A stretch of 49,559 nt of DNA, from IMG/VR virus record IMGVR_UViG_3300020183_000122, positions 1 through 49,559 of that record. One strand, given 5' to 3'. Of this stretch, positions 41,663 to 49,559 are shown in pieces. Position 1 is the stretch's first letter, and each line of letters starts with the position of its first letter. The notes beneath the pieces are model-generated. The model was not told the DNA's origin, searched no databases, and worked only from the letters and a program-made list of their open reading frames with translations. The position numbers and the translations under genes were made by a program. This DNA is from a virus.

Positions 41663-42486
41663 AAAAAATCGGTAACGTTTAACGTGAATGGTTGCTTATA
41701 TTGGTTATTACAGTTACTGCACTTTATATCAAAAGGCTTTAGTTCACTAGCTGAACGTAAGTTTCCATTGTGATCACGTATTGTATTAAAAGTGATTTTA
41801 TCACAATTGGTTAAAAAGTCTAATATATAATCCTTTTGATCAACAACAGTATTAGGAGTTCTTATATAGACAATTGTTTTAGCAAGTATTTTAATAGTTA
41901 AATTAGTAATATCTGTTAAAGCACGTTGTGTTAGTTTAGCTTTATTTTCATCATCTTGTTCCATTTCTACTGCTGCTAATATCTTTTGTGCTTCAAACAT
42001 TCCCATGTTTGCTTCATTCATTTCTCTAAATATTAAAGGTCGAAATTTGAATGTAAGATCGCCGATTACTAATTCGGTATCGTAATCACCTGCTTTAATA
42101 TTACTTAATAATCCAATTAAATCTAGACCATATGTTGCTACATTTGAACATGCTGGGCATGTGGACTCTACTTCCATAGTGTGTGATCCTGCAGCGGCAC
42201 GTATTGCTACTAATGTAGCATCTAAATCTACGCTACTAATGGACCACGGATCTTTGATATCAGGAACACAACTTTTAATTAATTCATAAATTGCTGTACC
42301 ATTAAACAATGCGTCCGGCGTTTTTGCAGTTATTTCATCTATGGCAGTCATTGGATATATTGGAAGTTCGCCTGTATCTGGCATAGTTAATGTTTCAGGT
42401 GCATATCCTTTTCCGTTGCTGGGTAATTTTAAGTAAATTGCCGGTCTACGAAAATACTGTTTTAATGGGTTATTAATATCTGACAT
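41656..42486 (-). CDS. Baseplate hub/tail assembly protein, gp26-like, 276 aa
   Basis: This resembles the T4-type baseplate assembly proteins (gp26 and relatives). The conserved start reads NPLKQYFRRPAIYLKLPSNG, then ELPIYPMTAIDEITAKTPDA and LIKSCVPDIKDPW. Two CxxC pairs, CPAC (about 109) and CSNC (about 253), probably bind one zinc. I place the start at the ATG of MSDINNPLKQ (42486), because GAGGA lies 4 bases before it and homologues begin there from memory. An ATG nine codons upstream (42513) would read through that ribosome-binding site. The C-terminal codons GAT TTT TTC GGG TAA contain a slippery heptamer. It probably acts as a tail-assembly chaperone. Confidence 0.78.
   Translation of the reverse strand: MSDINNPLKQYFRRPAIYLKLPSNGKGYAPETLTMPDTGELPIYPMTAIDEITAKTPDALFNGTAIYELIKSCVPDIKDPWSISSVDLDATLVAIRAAAGSHTMEVESTCPACSNVATYGLDLIGLLSNIKAGDYDTELVIGDLTFKFRPLIFREMNEANMGMFEAQKILAAVEMEQDDENKAKLTQRALTDITNLTIKILAKTIVYIRTPNTVVDQKDYILDFLTNCDKITFNTIRDHNGNLRSASELKPFDIKCSNCNNQYKQPFTLNVTDFFG
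41662..41668 (-). promoter_or_regulatory. Programmed -1 frameshift site T TTT TTC
   Basis: On the minus strand the last codons of the gp26-like gene read GAT TTT TTC GGG TAA. T-TTT-TTC is an X-XXY-YYZ heptamer known to promote -1 slippage. The stop follows two codons later, and the -1 frame is open for 76 codons with conserved-looking sequence. No stimulatory structure downstream was worked out. Confidence 0.72.
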
Positions 42487-42516
42487 AAGTTCCTCAATTA
42501 GGTGTTTTTCCAAATA

Positions 42517-42524
42517 CTAAATAA
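42517..42524 (+). promoter_or_regulatory. Late-promoter-like octamer CTAAATAA for the tape measure
   Basis: ACTAAATAATA on the plus strand lies 46 bases before the tape-measure ATG. The same CACTAAATAATT-type sequence precedes the prohead core gene at 48204. It deviates from TATAAATA, so the assignment is tentative. Confidence 0.35.
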
Positions 42525-42535
42525 TAGTACAACGA

Positions 42536-42543
42536 TATTTATC
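42536..42543 (-). promoter_or_regulatory. Late-promoter-like octamer GATAAATA for the gp26-like gene
   Basis: GATAAATA on the minus strand is 50 bases upstream of the preferred start at 42486. It faces the plus-strand octamer at 42517-42524. A start of transcription near 42530 would give a leader containing the GAGGA ribosome-binding site at 42491-42495. Confidence 0.5.
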
Positions 42544-42569
42544 TATCGAAAAAAGGCGACTAAAATAAC

Positions 42570-45500
42570 ATGGATGAAGAACTGAATAAAGAAAATATTG
42601 CAAATTTAAATCAAAGTTTGCAAGATTTACAACGCCTTATGCAGCAACAAACTGGACTGATGCGCCAGCAAAATCAATTATCATTTTTACAACTAAATGC
42701 ATCGGAACGTGCTAAGATAAAACTTGATGAGTTTGGGCAAACAATAGCTGAAGATGATAAAATTGTTCAAGCTCATATAAAACAAATTGAATTGACTAAT
42801 CAACGTATGGCTGCATTGCGCGGCGCGTTTGATAATGTAACTTTAGGTGCTAAAAGTCTTTTTAATGCATTGACAGAAGCCAGCGGCGGAGTTGTCAAAT
42901 ATAAAGGTGTATTAGATAGTGTAGGCGGTGTATTTGACAATTTAATCAAAGGTTTTGGTCCTCAAAGTCAAATCCTTAATAATGGGTTACAATACACAGC
43001 TAAAGCATTGGTTGGTTTAGGCGGCTTAGTATTAGATCAAACTCAATACATGATTAAGTCTATGGACACCGTTGCTGGACTGGGTGTCACTAGTGGTATA
43101 TCAGCTAATCAATTAAGATTATTAGGTGAGAATGCTGGTTATAGTTACACTAACTTAGAAAAATTTGCTGCAATAACAGCTAAAGCAGGTAGAGACTTAC
43201 GTGCTATGGGCGGTAGTTCTAGTGCCGGTATAGTAGCATTTACAAGATTTGTATCTATTGGCGATGAACAATACAAAAAGTATAGAGCATTAGGAATTGA
43301 GCAAGATGCAGTAACAGAAATGATGCGTGAATTAGCATCAATACAAATTAGAAGTGGACAGGCTACAGGTCGTGGCGCAGGCGCAATGGATCGCTTGCAA
43401 AGCTCAACACTTAAATTAATTGATAACATGTTGGCACTTGCTGACATTACAGGTATTAGTGTAGACGAACAAAAGAAAGGTTTAGAATTTGCTGCTCAAA
43501 ATAGGAATTTCCAATTGTTTGCAGCAAGAGAAAGTATAAGAGCAGCGCAACTAAGAAAAACGAACACACCAGAGGCAAATAGAGAAGCGGATTTACTAGA
43601 AGCTAAAGCCAGTTCAAAACGTCAAATTGCAGGTTTAATTCGTCAAGAATTCGGAGAAGAAATCGCAACAGGGTTCTTACAAAGAGCAGCAGGAACAAAA
43701 ACTGGAGCATTAACAGAACAAAGTGTTCCATTAGAACTTTTACTAAGAGAACAGGGTGGCGCAGCTAAATTTATAGATGCAATTAATAATGCAATATCAC
43801 CTGAAGAAGCACAAAAAGCAACTTTAAACTTACGTGCAGCTATATTAACAGCAACACAAAGACAGATAGAACTTGGCAAAAGTTTTGAAGGTTTAGGACA
43901 AGCAGAAATTGATTTTCAAGAAACGTTTGGTGTATTTGGCGCTGGTGTAGAAACTGTAGTGCGCAATCTTGATCCTGAAAAGATTAGACAATCAGTAGAA
44001 CAAGCGGGTACAGGCTTCACCGACGCATTTAATAGCTCTATGGAGAAATTGAGCAGATTAACAAATGCACAAGGTGAATTTGTAGGAAAGGCAAATGATA
44101 ATATAATGAATGCTGCTGCCTCTATTGCAGCTTTTGAAAGATATGCGACATTGCAGCTTGCAACTATTATTGCAAGCATGAACCCTTTAATAGGTAATGC
44201 TACCAGTGCTGCAGCGAAATTGATAGCAGTCAGTGTCGCTGCAGGCGCTGCAGCTGCCGCGTTAACTGCTTTCGCATATAAACTATTACGAACTCCAACT
44301 AGTCCCGCACCTGTCCCCGGTAGTCCTACAGGTACTGGGGGTCCAGGCAAACCAGGCGGAAAAGTTGAAAAACGCACAGATAAACGCGGAAGAGATTATT
44401 ATGTTGATACTGCTACAGGTAAAAGAGTATCTAAGGAGACAGGTGAAGCAGCAAGTAGAAAACTCAAACTCAAACCAGGCGCATTATTAAGAGGTGGAGG
44501 CGGCATTGCAACATCTTTGTTAGCTCCATATGCTGTTGATGCAGTAGGAGGTGAAAGTAGTACAGCTGGCGCACTTACAAACATACTAGCTCAAACAGGT
44601 GGCATGGCAATGACAGGGGGAGCGGTTGGGTCAGCATTTGCTGGTGTTGGGGCACTCCCTGGTGCTATTATTGGTGGTGCTTTAGGTTTAGGTACTGGAT
44701 TATACCAAAGTGGCGGAGTATTGCTTGACAACCTTTTTGGGAAAAAGACATCTGCAGTTGATGTAGATGAACAATCACAAGATCAGCATAAAGAAAATCT
44801 TGAGCAAATGGAACGTGAATTAGGTATAGGCGAAACACAGATTGAAGAAATGCAAAAATCAGTAGATTTGGCATATCAACAATTACGAGAATTAGTTAAA
44901 ATAGGAGATGGAATAAATGACTTAACGCAAAAGATGCAAGAAGGATCTACTGAAGATATGGCTCAAAAGTTTATTGATGAGGGCGGACAAATATTTAAGG
45001 ATAAAGTTATAGATCCTGCAGGCAATACAGTATGGTCGGCTACTGATGCTTTCTTAAAAAGGCAAAGTACAATGATGGGAACCGCTCAACGTTATTATAC
45101 GGAAAGTGAAAAGCGACAACAGTATCAAAGAGAAAGAGCAGGGTCTACCCCACAATTGAACCGTCTAGCGGATGCAAGCACGCAAACTTTTGAACAATAC
45201 ACAAAGAATTTTGATAAAGGTGCAAGACCAACCAGATCCTTTGATGTAGGCACAGATAGCGGAGGTGGTACAATGGGGGCTGTTCCAGTACTGCCAACTT
45301 CACCTGGACTTAACTTTAACGCTAGGGGAGAGTTCGATAATTCTGCTCGGCTATCTACGGGTGGCACAAGTAGTAGTTCAGGACCAGGACAAGTAGATTT
45401 AACAAATGTCACATCAAAAAACGGTGCTTCGGCTAGTGTAAATAAAAAGTTTCAAAATCAATTTCAAGGATTAATTGATGATCTTGAAAAAACTGGATAC

Positions 45501-46079
45501 AAAATTACTAGAATTGATGGATATAACAGAAGAAAAGTTGCCGGGACCAATCAATGGAGTAGTCATGCTTATGGAGCTGCTATAGATATAAATCCAACAA
45601 AAAATATGCCAGGCCAAGCAGGAGATCTACCCGTTAATGCCGCCGCTATTGCAGCCAAATATGGTTTAGGTTGGGGCGGAAATTTTAGAAATAATCCTGA
45701 TCCAATGCATTTTAGTGCAAGGCATAATGAAGGTGGAAGCTTCCAAGCAAGATATGGAGCTATGCTAGAAGGCCCTATGAGTGGCTATCAATCTAATATG
45801 ACATATCACGGTACTGAAATAATAAGTCCTGCTCCTAGAGATAGCATATTACAAAAATACTTTACTGAAACTGCAACTAGTGAAAATAAACCTGTAGTCG
45901 CAGCAGATATTGGAGCATTGGTAAATACACAAAATAATACATTTAGAGAATTACTACGTGTTCAGCGTGAAAATTTTGGTAAGCAGCAATTACTTGTAGA
46001 AAAATTGGAAACAATATCTGATACACTAAAATCTAGCCAGCAAACACAAACTGACATTTTAAGATATACTAGGTCGTAA
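42570..46079 (+). CDS. Tail tape-measure protein with M15-type peptidase domain, 1169 aa
   Basis: This long, Ala/Gln-rich, mostly helical protein fits a tape measure: an N-terminal helical region (about 1-85), a central helical part with a hydrophobic Ala-rich segment near 550-570 and a Gly-rich hydrophobic region near 640-720, and a C-terminal coiled coil. Residues about 950-1060 form a peptidase M15/VanY-like domain: TGYKITRIDGYNRR, then SSHAYGAAIDIN (about 996-1007, His and Asp zinc ligands) and DPMHF (about 1043-1047, third His ligand). Such domains cut peptidoglycan cross-links or stem peptides. This would supply the wall-opening activity that gp5 lacks. It is encoded divergently from the gp26-like gene and directly upstream of the portal. 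T4 gp29 has no such domain. Confidence 0.8.
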   Translation: MDEELNKENIANLNQSLQDLQRLMQQQTGLMRQQNQLSFLQLNASERAKIKLDEFGQTIAEDDKIVQAHIKQIELTNQRMAALRGAFDNVTLGAKSLFNALTEASGGVVKYKGVLDSVGGVFDNLIKGFGPQSQILNNGLQYTAKALVGLGGLVLDQTQYMIKSMDTVAGLGVTSGISANQLRLLGENAGYSYTNLEKFAAITAKAGRDLRAMGGSSSAGIVAFTRFVSIGDEQYKKYRALGIEQDAVTEMMRELASIQIRSGQATGRGAGAMDRLQSSTLKLIDNMLALADITGISVDEQKKGLEFAAQNRNFQLFAARESIRAAQLRKTNTPEANREADLLEAKASSKRQIAGLIRQEFGEEIATGFLQRAAGTKTGALTEQSVPLELLLREQGGAAKFIDAINNAISPEEAQKATLNLRAAILTATQRQIELGKSFEGLGQAEIDFQETFGVFGAGVETVVRNLDPEKIRQSVEQAGTGFTDAFNSSMEKLSRLTNAQGEFVGKANDNIMNAAASIAAFERYATLQLATIIASMNPLIGNATSAAAKLIAVSVAAGAAAAALTAFAYKLLRTPTSPAPVPGSPTGTGGPGKPGGKVEKRTDKRGRDYYVDTATGKRVSKETGEAASRKLKLKPGALLRGGGGIATSLLAPYAVDAVGGESSTAGALTNILAQTGGMAMTGGAVGSAFAGVGALPGAIIGGALGLGTGLYQSGGVLLDNLFGKKTSAVDVDEQSQDQHKENLEQMERELGIGETQIEEMQKSVDLAYQQLRELVKIGDGINDLTQKMQEGSTEDMAQKFIDEGGQIFKDKVIDPAGNTVWSATDAFLKRQSTMMGTAQRYYTESEKRQQYQRERAGSTPQLNRLADASTQTFEQYTKNFDKGARPTRSFDVGTDSGGGTMGAVPVLPTSPGLNFNARGEFDNSARLSTGGTSSSSGPGQVDLTNVTSKNGASASVNKKFQNQFQGLIDDLEKTGYKITRIDGYNRRKVAGTNQWSSHAYGAAIDINPTKNMPGQAGDLPVNAAAIAAKYGLGWGGNFRNNPDPMHFSARHNEGGSFQARYGAMLEGPMSGYQSNMTYHGTEIISPAPRDSILQKYFTETATSENKPVVAADIGALVNTQNNTFRELLRVQRENFGKQQLLVEKLETISDTLKSSQQTQTDILRYTRS

Positions 46080-46080
46080 T

Positions 46081-46088
46081 CATAAATA
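46081..46088 (+). promoter_or_regulatory. Late-promoter-like octamer CATAAATA for the portal gene
   Basis: CATAAATA lies 22 bases before the gp20 ATG, in the 31-base gap after the tape-measure stop. It differs from TATAAATA at one position. Confidence 0.5.
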
Positions 46089-46110
46089 TTCTTATTAATA
46101 GAATTAGACA

Positions 46111-47910
46111 ATGTCCTATACAAGAAAGTTTTTAAATAAGTCAGGTTTCAGCAGTCCTATTTCTGGTATAAACAGCAATACGGGGGCTTGGAACAGTAAT
46201 GCTGGTCAAAATGGTTACCAAAATGGCGGTTGGAATAATACTGATTTTGGTTATAAAAATTACATGAGTAGACTGCCAGAAGTTTACACAGGTCACCCTA
46301 ATCGTATTGAACGTTATAACCAATATGAAATGATGGACGTTGATGCTGAAATTAACGCATGTCTAGATATTATAGCAGAGTTTAGCACACAAAAAAATCA
46401 ACATAATAAAACACCATTTCAATTTGAATTTAAAGATGATCCAACCACTCATGAAGTAAAAATACTTACTACTCAATTACAACAATGGTGTAAATTAAAT
46501 GAGCTTGATCAAAGAGTTTTTAAAATATTCCGTAATGTTATAAAGTATGGAGATCAAGTATTTGTTCGTGACCCTGAAAACTTTAAGTTATATTGGGTCG
46601 ATATGGTCAAGGTTATTAAAGTCATAGTTAATGAAAGCGAAGGCAAACTACCAGAACAATATGTCATCAAAGATTTAAATATTAATTTACAAAATTTATC
46701 AGTAGCTCAAAAAACAAATACAGATTTTGCAGCTAATCCTGCTACAGGCTTAGGTGGTACTGGCGGCGGCACTAATACACCATATACTGTTCCTGCTATG
46801 CCATATAATACGACAGGTAGCCGCTTTACATTAGGTCAAAGCGAAATGGCTATTGATGCAAAACACATAGTGCATCTAAGCCTAACAGAAGGTCTAGATC
46901 GTTTTTGGCCATTTGGTCAAAGTATATTAGAAAATATTTTTAAAGTTTATAAACAAAAAGAATTGCTTGAAGATGCCGTACTAATATATCGTGTACAACG
47001 TGCGCCTGAACGTAGACTGTTTAAAATTGACGTAGGTAATATGCCAAGTCATATGGCTATGGCATTTGTAGAACGTATTAAAAACGAAATACATCAACGA
47101 CGAATTCCTAGTGTGTATGGGGGCGCATCAATAGTAGACGCTACATATAATCCACTCTCAATGAATGAAGATTACTTCTTTCCAGTCACCGCAGACGGTC
47201 GCGGATCAAGTGTAGAAGTCATGCCAGGTGGGCAGAATTTAGGAGAGATTGACGATCTGCGTTATTTTAATAATAGGCTAGCGCGTGGATTACGTGTACC
47301 AAGTAGTTATTTACCGACTGGGCCAGATGATAGTGATAGAATATTAAATGATGGCAAGGTCGGCACTGCATTAATTCAAGAATATAGATTTAATCAATAT
47401 TGCGAACGACTTCAAAACTATATTGCATTGACATTAGATGAAGAGTTTAAATTATTTTTACGTTGGCGCGGATTTAATATTGATCCAGGACTTTTTACAT
47501 TATCATTTAATGCCCCCCAAAATTTTGCAAGCTATCGTCAAAGTGAATTGGATACAGCAAGAGTTAACACATTTACAGCCGTAGAAGCATTTCCTTACTT
47601 AAGTAAAAGATTTTTACTTGAACGTTTCTTGGGATTAAGTGAAGAAGAAATTGCTAAAAACGAGAAAATGTGGAGAGAAGAAAACGATAAAGACGAAGTT
47701 GAACCTCCAACAGGAAAAGATTTACGTAGTGTGGGTGTAAGTGTAAGTGATATTGAAAGTGATGAAAAGACAGGTGAAGAACTAGAAACTGCATCTCAGG
47801 GCAATGAAGCATTGCCGCCAGAAGTTGCAGGTCCGGTAAGTACTGCACCCCCCGGAGCAACACCTGCAGCAGGTGCAGCAGCACCTGCTACTCCGGGCAC
47901 AGTCGCATAA
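46111..47910 (+). CDS. gp20: Portal protein gp20, 599 aa
   Basis: This is the dodecameric head-vertex portal through which DNA is packaged and ejected. Strong family sequence is present: EVYTGHPNRIERYNQYEMMD then VDAEINACLDIIAEFS (about 56-90), HIVHLSLTEGLDRFWPFGQS (about 252-272), then IYRVQRAPERRLFKIDVGNM (about 292-311) and YFFPVTADGRGSSVEVMPGG (about 352-371). The length is close to T4 gp20 (524 aa), with extra sequence at the start (Asn/Gly-rich, 1-45) and a Pro/Ala-rich acidic tail (about 525-599). It is followed after 8 bases by a small gene and then prohead genes, the standard T4 head order. Confidence 0.96.
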   Translation: MSYTRKFLNKSGFSSPISGINSNTGAWNSNAGQNGYQNGGWNNTDFGYKNYMSRLPEVYTGHPNRIERYNQYEMMDVDAEINACLDIIAEFSTQKNQHNKTPFQFEFKDDPTTHEVKILTTQLQQWCKLNELDQRVFKIFRNVIKYGDQVFVRDPENFKLYWVDMVKVIKVIVNESEGKLPEQYVIKDLNINLQNLSVAQKTNTDFAANPATGLGGTGGGTNTPYTVPAMPYNTTGSRFTLGQSEMAIDAKHIVHLSLTEGLDRFWPFGQSILENIFKVYKQKELLEDAVLIYRVQRAPERRLFKIDVGNMPSHMAMAFVERIKNEIHQRRIPSVYGGASIVDATYNPLSMNEDYFFPVTADGRGSSVEVMPGGQNLGEIDDLRYFNNRLARGLRVPSSYLPTGPDDSDRILNDGKVGTALIQEYRFNQYCERLQNYIALTLDEEFKLFLRWRGFNIDPGLFTLSFNAPQNFASYRQSELDTARVNTFTAVEAFPYLSKRFLLERFLGLSEEEIAKNEKMWREENDKDEVEPPTGKDLRSVGVSVSDIESDEKTGEELETASQGNEALPPEVAGPVSTAPPGATPAAGAAAPATPGTVA

Positions 47911-47918
47911 ATAATATT

Positions 47919-48146
47919 ATGAAACTGTTTGAGATGTTTGACCCGCCAATAGCCGGTTATCAGGATGTATCAACTGATAATAGCCGTCCTATGAAAAAAA
48001 CAAGCAGAAAAACTAAATTAACATTAAGTCAAATACGCAAGTTACGCAGAATGATTGACGTAAGAAATTACGAACGAAAAGAGCATTTGGGCAAAATGCG
48101 CGAACAATATGGATTAAAAGCTGAAGCTCAAGCCCCTCAACTATAA
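47919..48146 (+). CDS. Small head-region protein (gp67 position), 75 aa
   Basis: This is a 75-residue basic protein. Its centre, KLTLSQIRKLRRMIDVRNYE (about 28-47), is followed by RKEHLGKMREQYG. A short protein of this type is regularly encoded just after gp20 in T4-like phages, where T4 has the prohead core protein gp67 (80 aa, but acidic). By position it may act in prohead core assembly; sequence identity to T4 gp67 is not evident. The ATG lies 8 bases after the portal stop, in a tight operon. A CATAAATA overlaps the portal stop but sits too close to this start to be its promoter. Confidence 0.7.
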   Translation: MKLFEMFDPPIAGYQDVSTDNSRPMKKTSRKTKLTLSQIRKLRRMIDVRNYERKEHLGKMREQYGLKAEAQAPQL

Positions 48147-48165
48147 AAAATTCCTAAAAACGCAA

Positions 48166-48194
48166 AAAAATAGCACTTATTGAGTACTTTTTTT
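48166..48194 (+). terminator. Weak terminator-like element
   Basis: Within the 97-base gap after the small head gene, an A-run (48164-48170) and an imperfect ACT...AGT stem lead into a run of seven T (48188-48194). The stem is short and mismatched, so this may just be AT-rich spacer. Its place before a fresh late-type octamer is the main support. Confidence 0.25.
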
Positions 48195-48203
48195 AACTAC
48201 TCA

Positions 48204-48211
48204 CTAAATAA
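48204..48211 (+). promoter_or_regulatory. Late-promoter-like octamer CTAAATAA before the prohead core gene
   Basis: CTAAATAA in the context CACTAAATAATT lies 32 bases before the ATG at 48244, with AGGAG at 48231-48235 as a clear ribosome-binding site. It resembles the copy before the tape-measure gene. Confidence 0.4.
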
Positions 48212-48243
48212 TTCTACAAAGCCATTAACCAGGAGAAATTACA

Positions 48244-49092
48244 ATGGAAAACAGGAAATTTGAGGAACTCATTGACCTCATAATCAATGAAAATGAAGAT
48301 AAGGCGCGTGAAGTATTTCATGAAATCGTAGTTGAGAAATCACGCGAAATTTATGAAAATATCATGGCTGAAGAAATGGGCATGGACGAGATGGTTGGTC
48401 AAACAGGCGGACTTCTTGATGAACTTCAAGCTGAGGTAGCTAGCGAAGAGGCTGGCGGTGTAGAAGAAGGTGAGGAAGCCGATGTAGATTTTGACGATGA
48501 AGCAGAAGAAGACGGTAAAGAAGAAACACATGATCTTGAAAAAGCTCATGACGACGAGGAAAACGATGCAGAAGATTTAGAAGATCGTGTCGCTGACGTA
48601 GAAGATAAACTGGATGAATTAATGGCTGAATTTGAGCAAATCATGAACGGCGGTGATATGTCAAACGAAGACATGTACCAAGAAGAAATGGGCTCAGAAA
48701 AAATGATGGACGAAGGCGATCATCCCATGGAAGAAGAAATGGAAGCCGATGACACTGTAGAAGAAGACATTATTGCTGAAGGTACAACTTTAACTAAAGT
48801 AAAAGTACCAGCAGGCGGTGACAACGGTGATCAGAAAAAGAGCCCGGTAACAGCAAATTCAGGTGCAAAGGGCATGGACAGCAAACCTGTTAAATTCTCA
48901 GGTGATGCTGAAACTGTACCAACAGGTCCAAAGGGTCCATCCAATGCATATGCTAAGGGCGAAAAACCTCTACCAGGCGCTGGATCATTCAAAAATGTAC
49001 CAGGTGGTTCTAAGGCAAAATTAGAAAATGCCCCAAAACCTAAGCACGGTGATGATGGTGCTAATAAAGTTAGCCCAGTGGCAAAAAAATAA
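48244..49092 (+). CDS. Acidic prohead core/scaffold protein, 282 aa
   Basis: This is a very acidic protein. The first about 50 residues are helical (FEELIDLIINENEDKAREVF, then HEIVVEKSREIYENIMAEE), a start typical of prohead core proteins in aquatic T4-like phages. Residues about 60-130 are a Glu/Asp-rich stretch, probably coiled, with LEDRVADVEDKLDELMAEF. Residues about 140-180 are Met/Glu-rich, and the last 100 are Lys/Pro/Gly-rich and probably disordered. Core proteins fill the prohead and are cut by gp21, whose gene follows 21 bases later. AGGAG lies 9 bases before the ATG. Whether it matches T4 gp67/gp68 or gp22 cannot be decided here. Confidence 0.78.
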   Translation: MENRKFEELIDLIINENEDKAREVFHEIVVEKSREIYENIMAEEMGMDEMVGQTGGLLDELQAEVASEEAGGVEEGEEADVDFDDEAEEDGKEETHDLEKAHDDEENDAEDLEDRVADVEDKLDELMAEFEQIMNGGDMSNEDMYQEEMGSEKMMDEGDHPMEEEMEADDTVEEDIIAEGTTLTKVKVPAGGDNGDQKKSPVTANSGAKGMDSKPVKFSGDAETVPTGPKGPSNAYAKGEKPLPGAGSFKNVPGGSKAKLENAPKPKHGDDGANKVSPVAKK

Positions 49093-49113
49093 TTAAGAGT
49101 AACTTGGAGACAA

Positions 49114-49559
49114 ATGGCTTTGTATCTAAAGGAACACTTAACATTCGATAGAGCGAATATAGTCGTGGAGTCGGTCTCAGAACAGGGCACCGAGCTGAAG
49201 ACCCTTTATATGAAGGGCATCTTCATTCAGGGCGGGGTAAAGAACGCTAATGAGCGTGTTTATCCCGTTGCTGAAATTGAGACTGCAGTGGAAACATTAA
49301 ACAAGCAGATCGTAGAAGGTTATTCAGTACTAGGCGAGGTCGATCACCCAGATGATTTAAAAATTAATTTAGATCGTGTAAGTCACATGATTACAAGCAT
49401 GTGGATGGACGGGCCGAACGGCTACGGCAAATTAAAGATTTTACCAACTCCAATGGGTCAACTTGTAAAGACTATGTTGGAGAGTGGTGTTAAACTAGGC
49501 GTTTCAAGTCGCGGATCAGGTAATGTAAGTGACTTGAACGGTAAGGTAAGTGATTTTGA
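49114..49559 (+). CDS. gp21: Prohead core protease gp21 (3' end outside window)
   Basis: This is the N-terminal 148 codons of the maturation protease, which cleaves core and capsid proteins before DNA packaging. The family pattern is clear: a start MALYLKEHLTFDRANIV, the first catalytic segment GEVDHP with His near residue 79, then MWMDGPNGYGKLKILPT. The Ser-bearing LGVSSRGSGNV lies near residues 128-138. His and Ser in this order match the herpesvirus-type protease fold assigned to gp21. TTGGAGA lies just before the ATG. The frame is open to the window edge and the C-terminal part is missing. Confidence 0.94.
   Translation, partial: MALYLKEHLTFDRANIVVESVSEQGTELKTLYMKGIFIQGGVKNANERVYPVAEIETAVETLNKQIVEGYSVLGEVDHPDDLKINLDRVSHMITSMWMDGPNGYGKLKILPTPMGQLVKTMLESGVKLGVSSRGSGNVSDLNGKVSDF

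Noticed and set aside
42487-42513. Upstream ATG for the gp26-like gene (nine extra residues)
   Set aside because: The extra codons read through the GAGGA ribosome-binding site, and the conserved family start fits the ATG at 42486.
43916-44377. 153-aa minus-strand ORF opposite the tape-measure gene
   Set aside because: Ala/Pro-rich antisense translation of a low-complexity coding region; no start signals.
47906-47913. CATAAATA as promoter of the small head gene
   Set aside because: It overlaps the portal stop codon and ends 5 bases before the ATG, leaving no room for a leader with a ribosome-binding site.

Overview
The window is a piece of a T4-superfamily myovirus (contractile tail, AT-rich) genome. 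The evidence is a full set of T4-type genes recognisable from protein sequence: late sigma factor gp55, recombination subunits gp47 and gp46, baseplate proteins gp6, gp25, gp5, gp53 and a gp48-like tube cap, portal gp20, prohead protease gp21, and repeated octamers resembling the T4 late promoter TATAAATA. The gene versions (a long gp55, a gp5 without lysozyme, an M15 peptidase in the tape measure) look like those of environmental T4-like phages of aquatic, low-GC bacteria. The host cannot be fixed from the sequence. No tRNA, CRISPR array, integrase or insertion sequence was seen.

Layout. Positions 1-35564 (minus strand) form one tail and baseplate block, transcribed in the order gp48-like cap, gp53, hub-like 811-aa protein, gp5, gp25, gp6, a giant 6983-aa structural protein (21 kb, 42% of the window), a 56-aa protein, a 204-aa protein and two tail-fibre-type proteins, the last cut by the window edge. 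Positions 35565-35705 are a divergent promoter region. Positions 35706-41017 (plus strand) hold gp55, gp47, gp46, a radical SAM enzyme and a PD-(D/E)XK nuclease; gp47, gp46 and the radical SAM gene are joined by ATGA overlaps. Positions 41018-41431 are a 414-base convergent gap, richer in G+C and packed with perfect hairpins, read here as an unrecognised structured RNA. Positions 41432-42486 (minus) hold a gp26-type baseplate or tail-assembly protein that appears to make a longer product by -1 ribosomal frameshifting. Positions 42570-49559 (plus) hold the tape measure with an embedded M15 peptidase, portal gp20, a small conserved head-region protein, an acidic prohead core protein and the start of gp21.

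How the parts work together. A host-type promoter (TTGACA, 17 bp, TATCAT) precedes gp55, so the late sigma factor can be made by host polymerase. Late octamers then lie before the baseplate, tail and head genes. gp46/gp47 and the nuclease would serve recombination-dependent replication. The tail hub (gp5) has lost the lysozyme of T4 gp5, and a peptidoglycan-cutting activity is instead predicted in the tape measure.

Most unusual items: the giant ORF with two beta-propeller regions and repeated small modules, the structured RNA candidate, the U UUU UUC frameshift, the AT-rich radical SAM gene coupled to gp46, and two divergent junctions with face-to-face late-promoter octamers about 20 bp apart.
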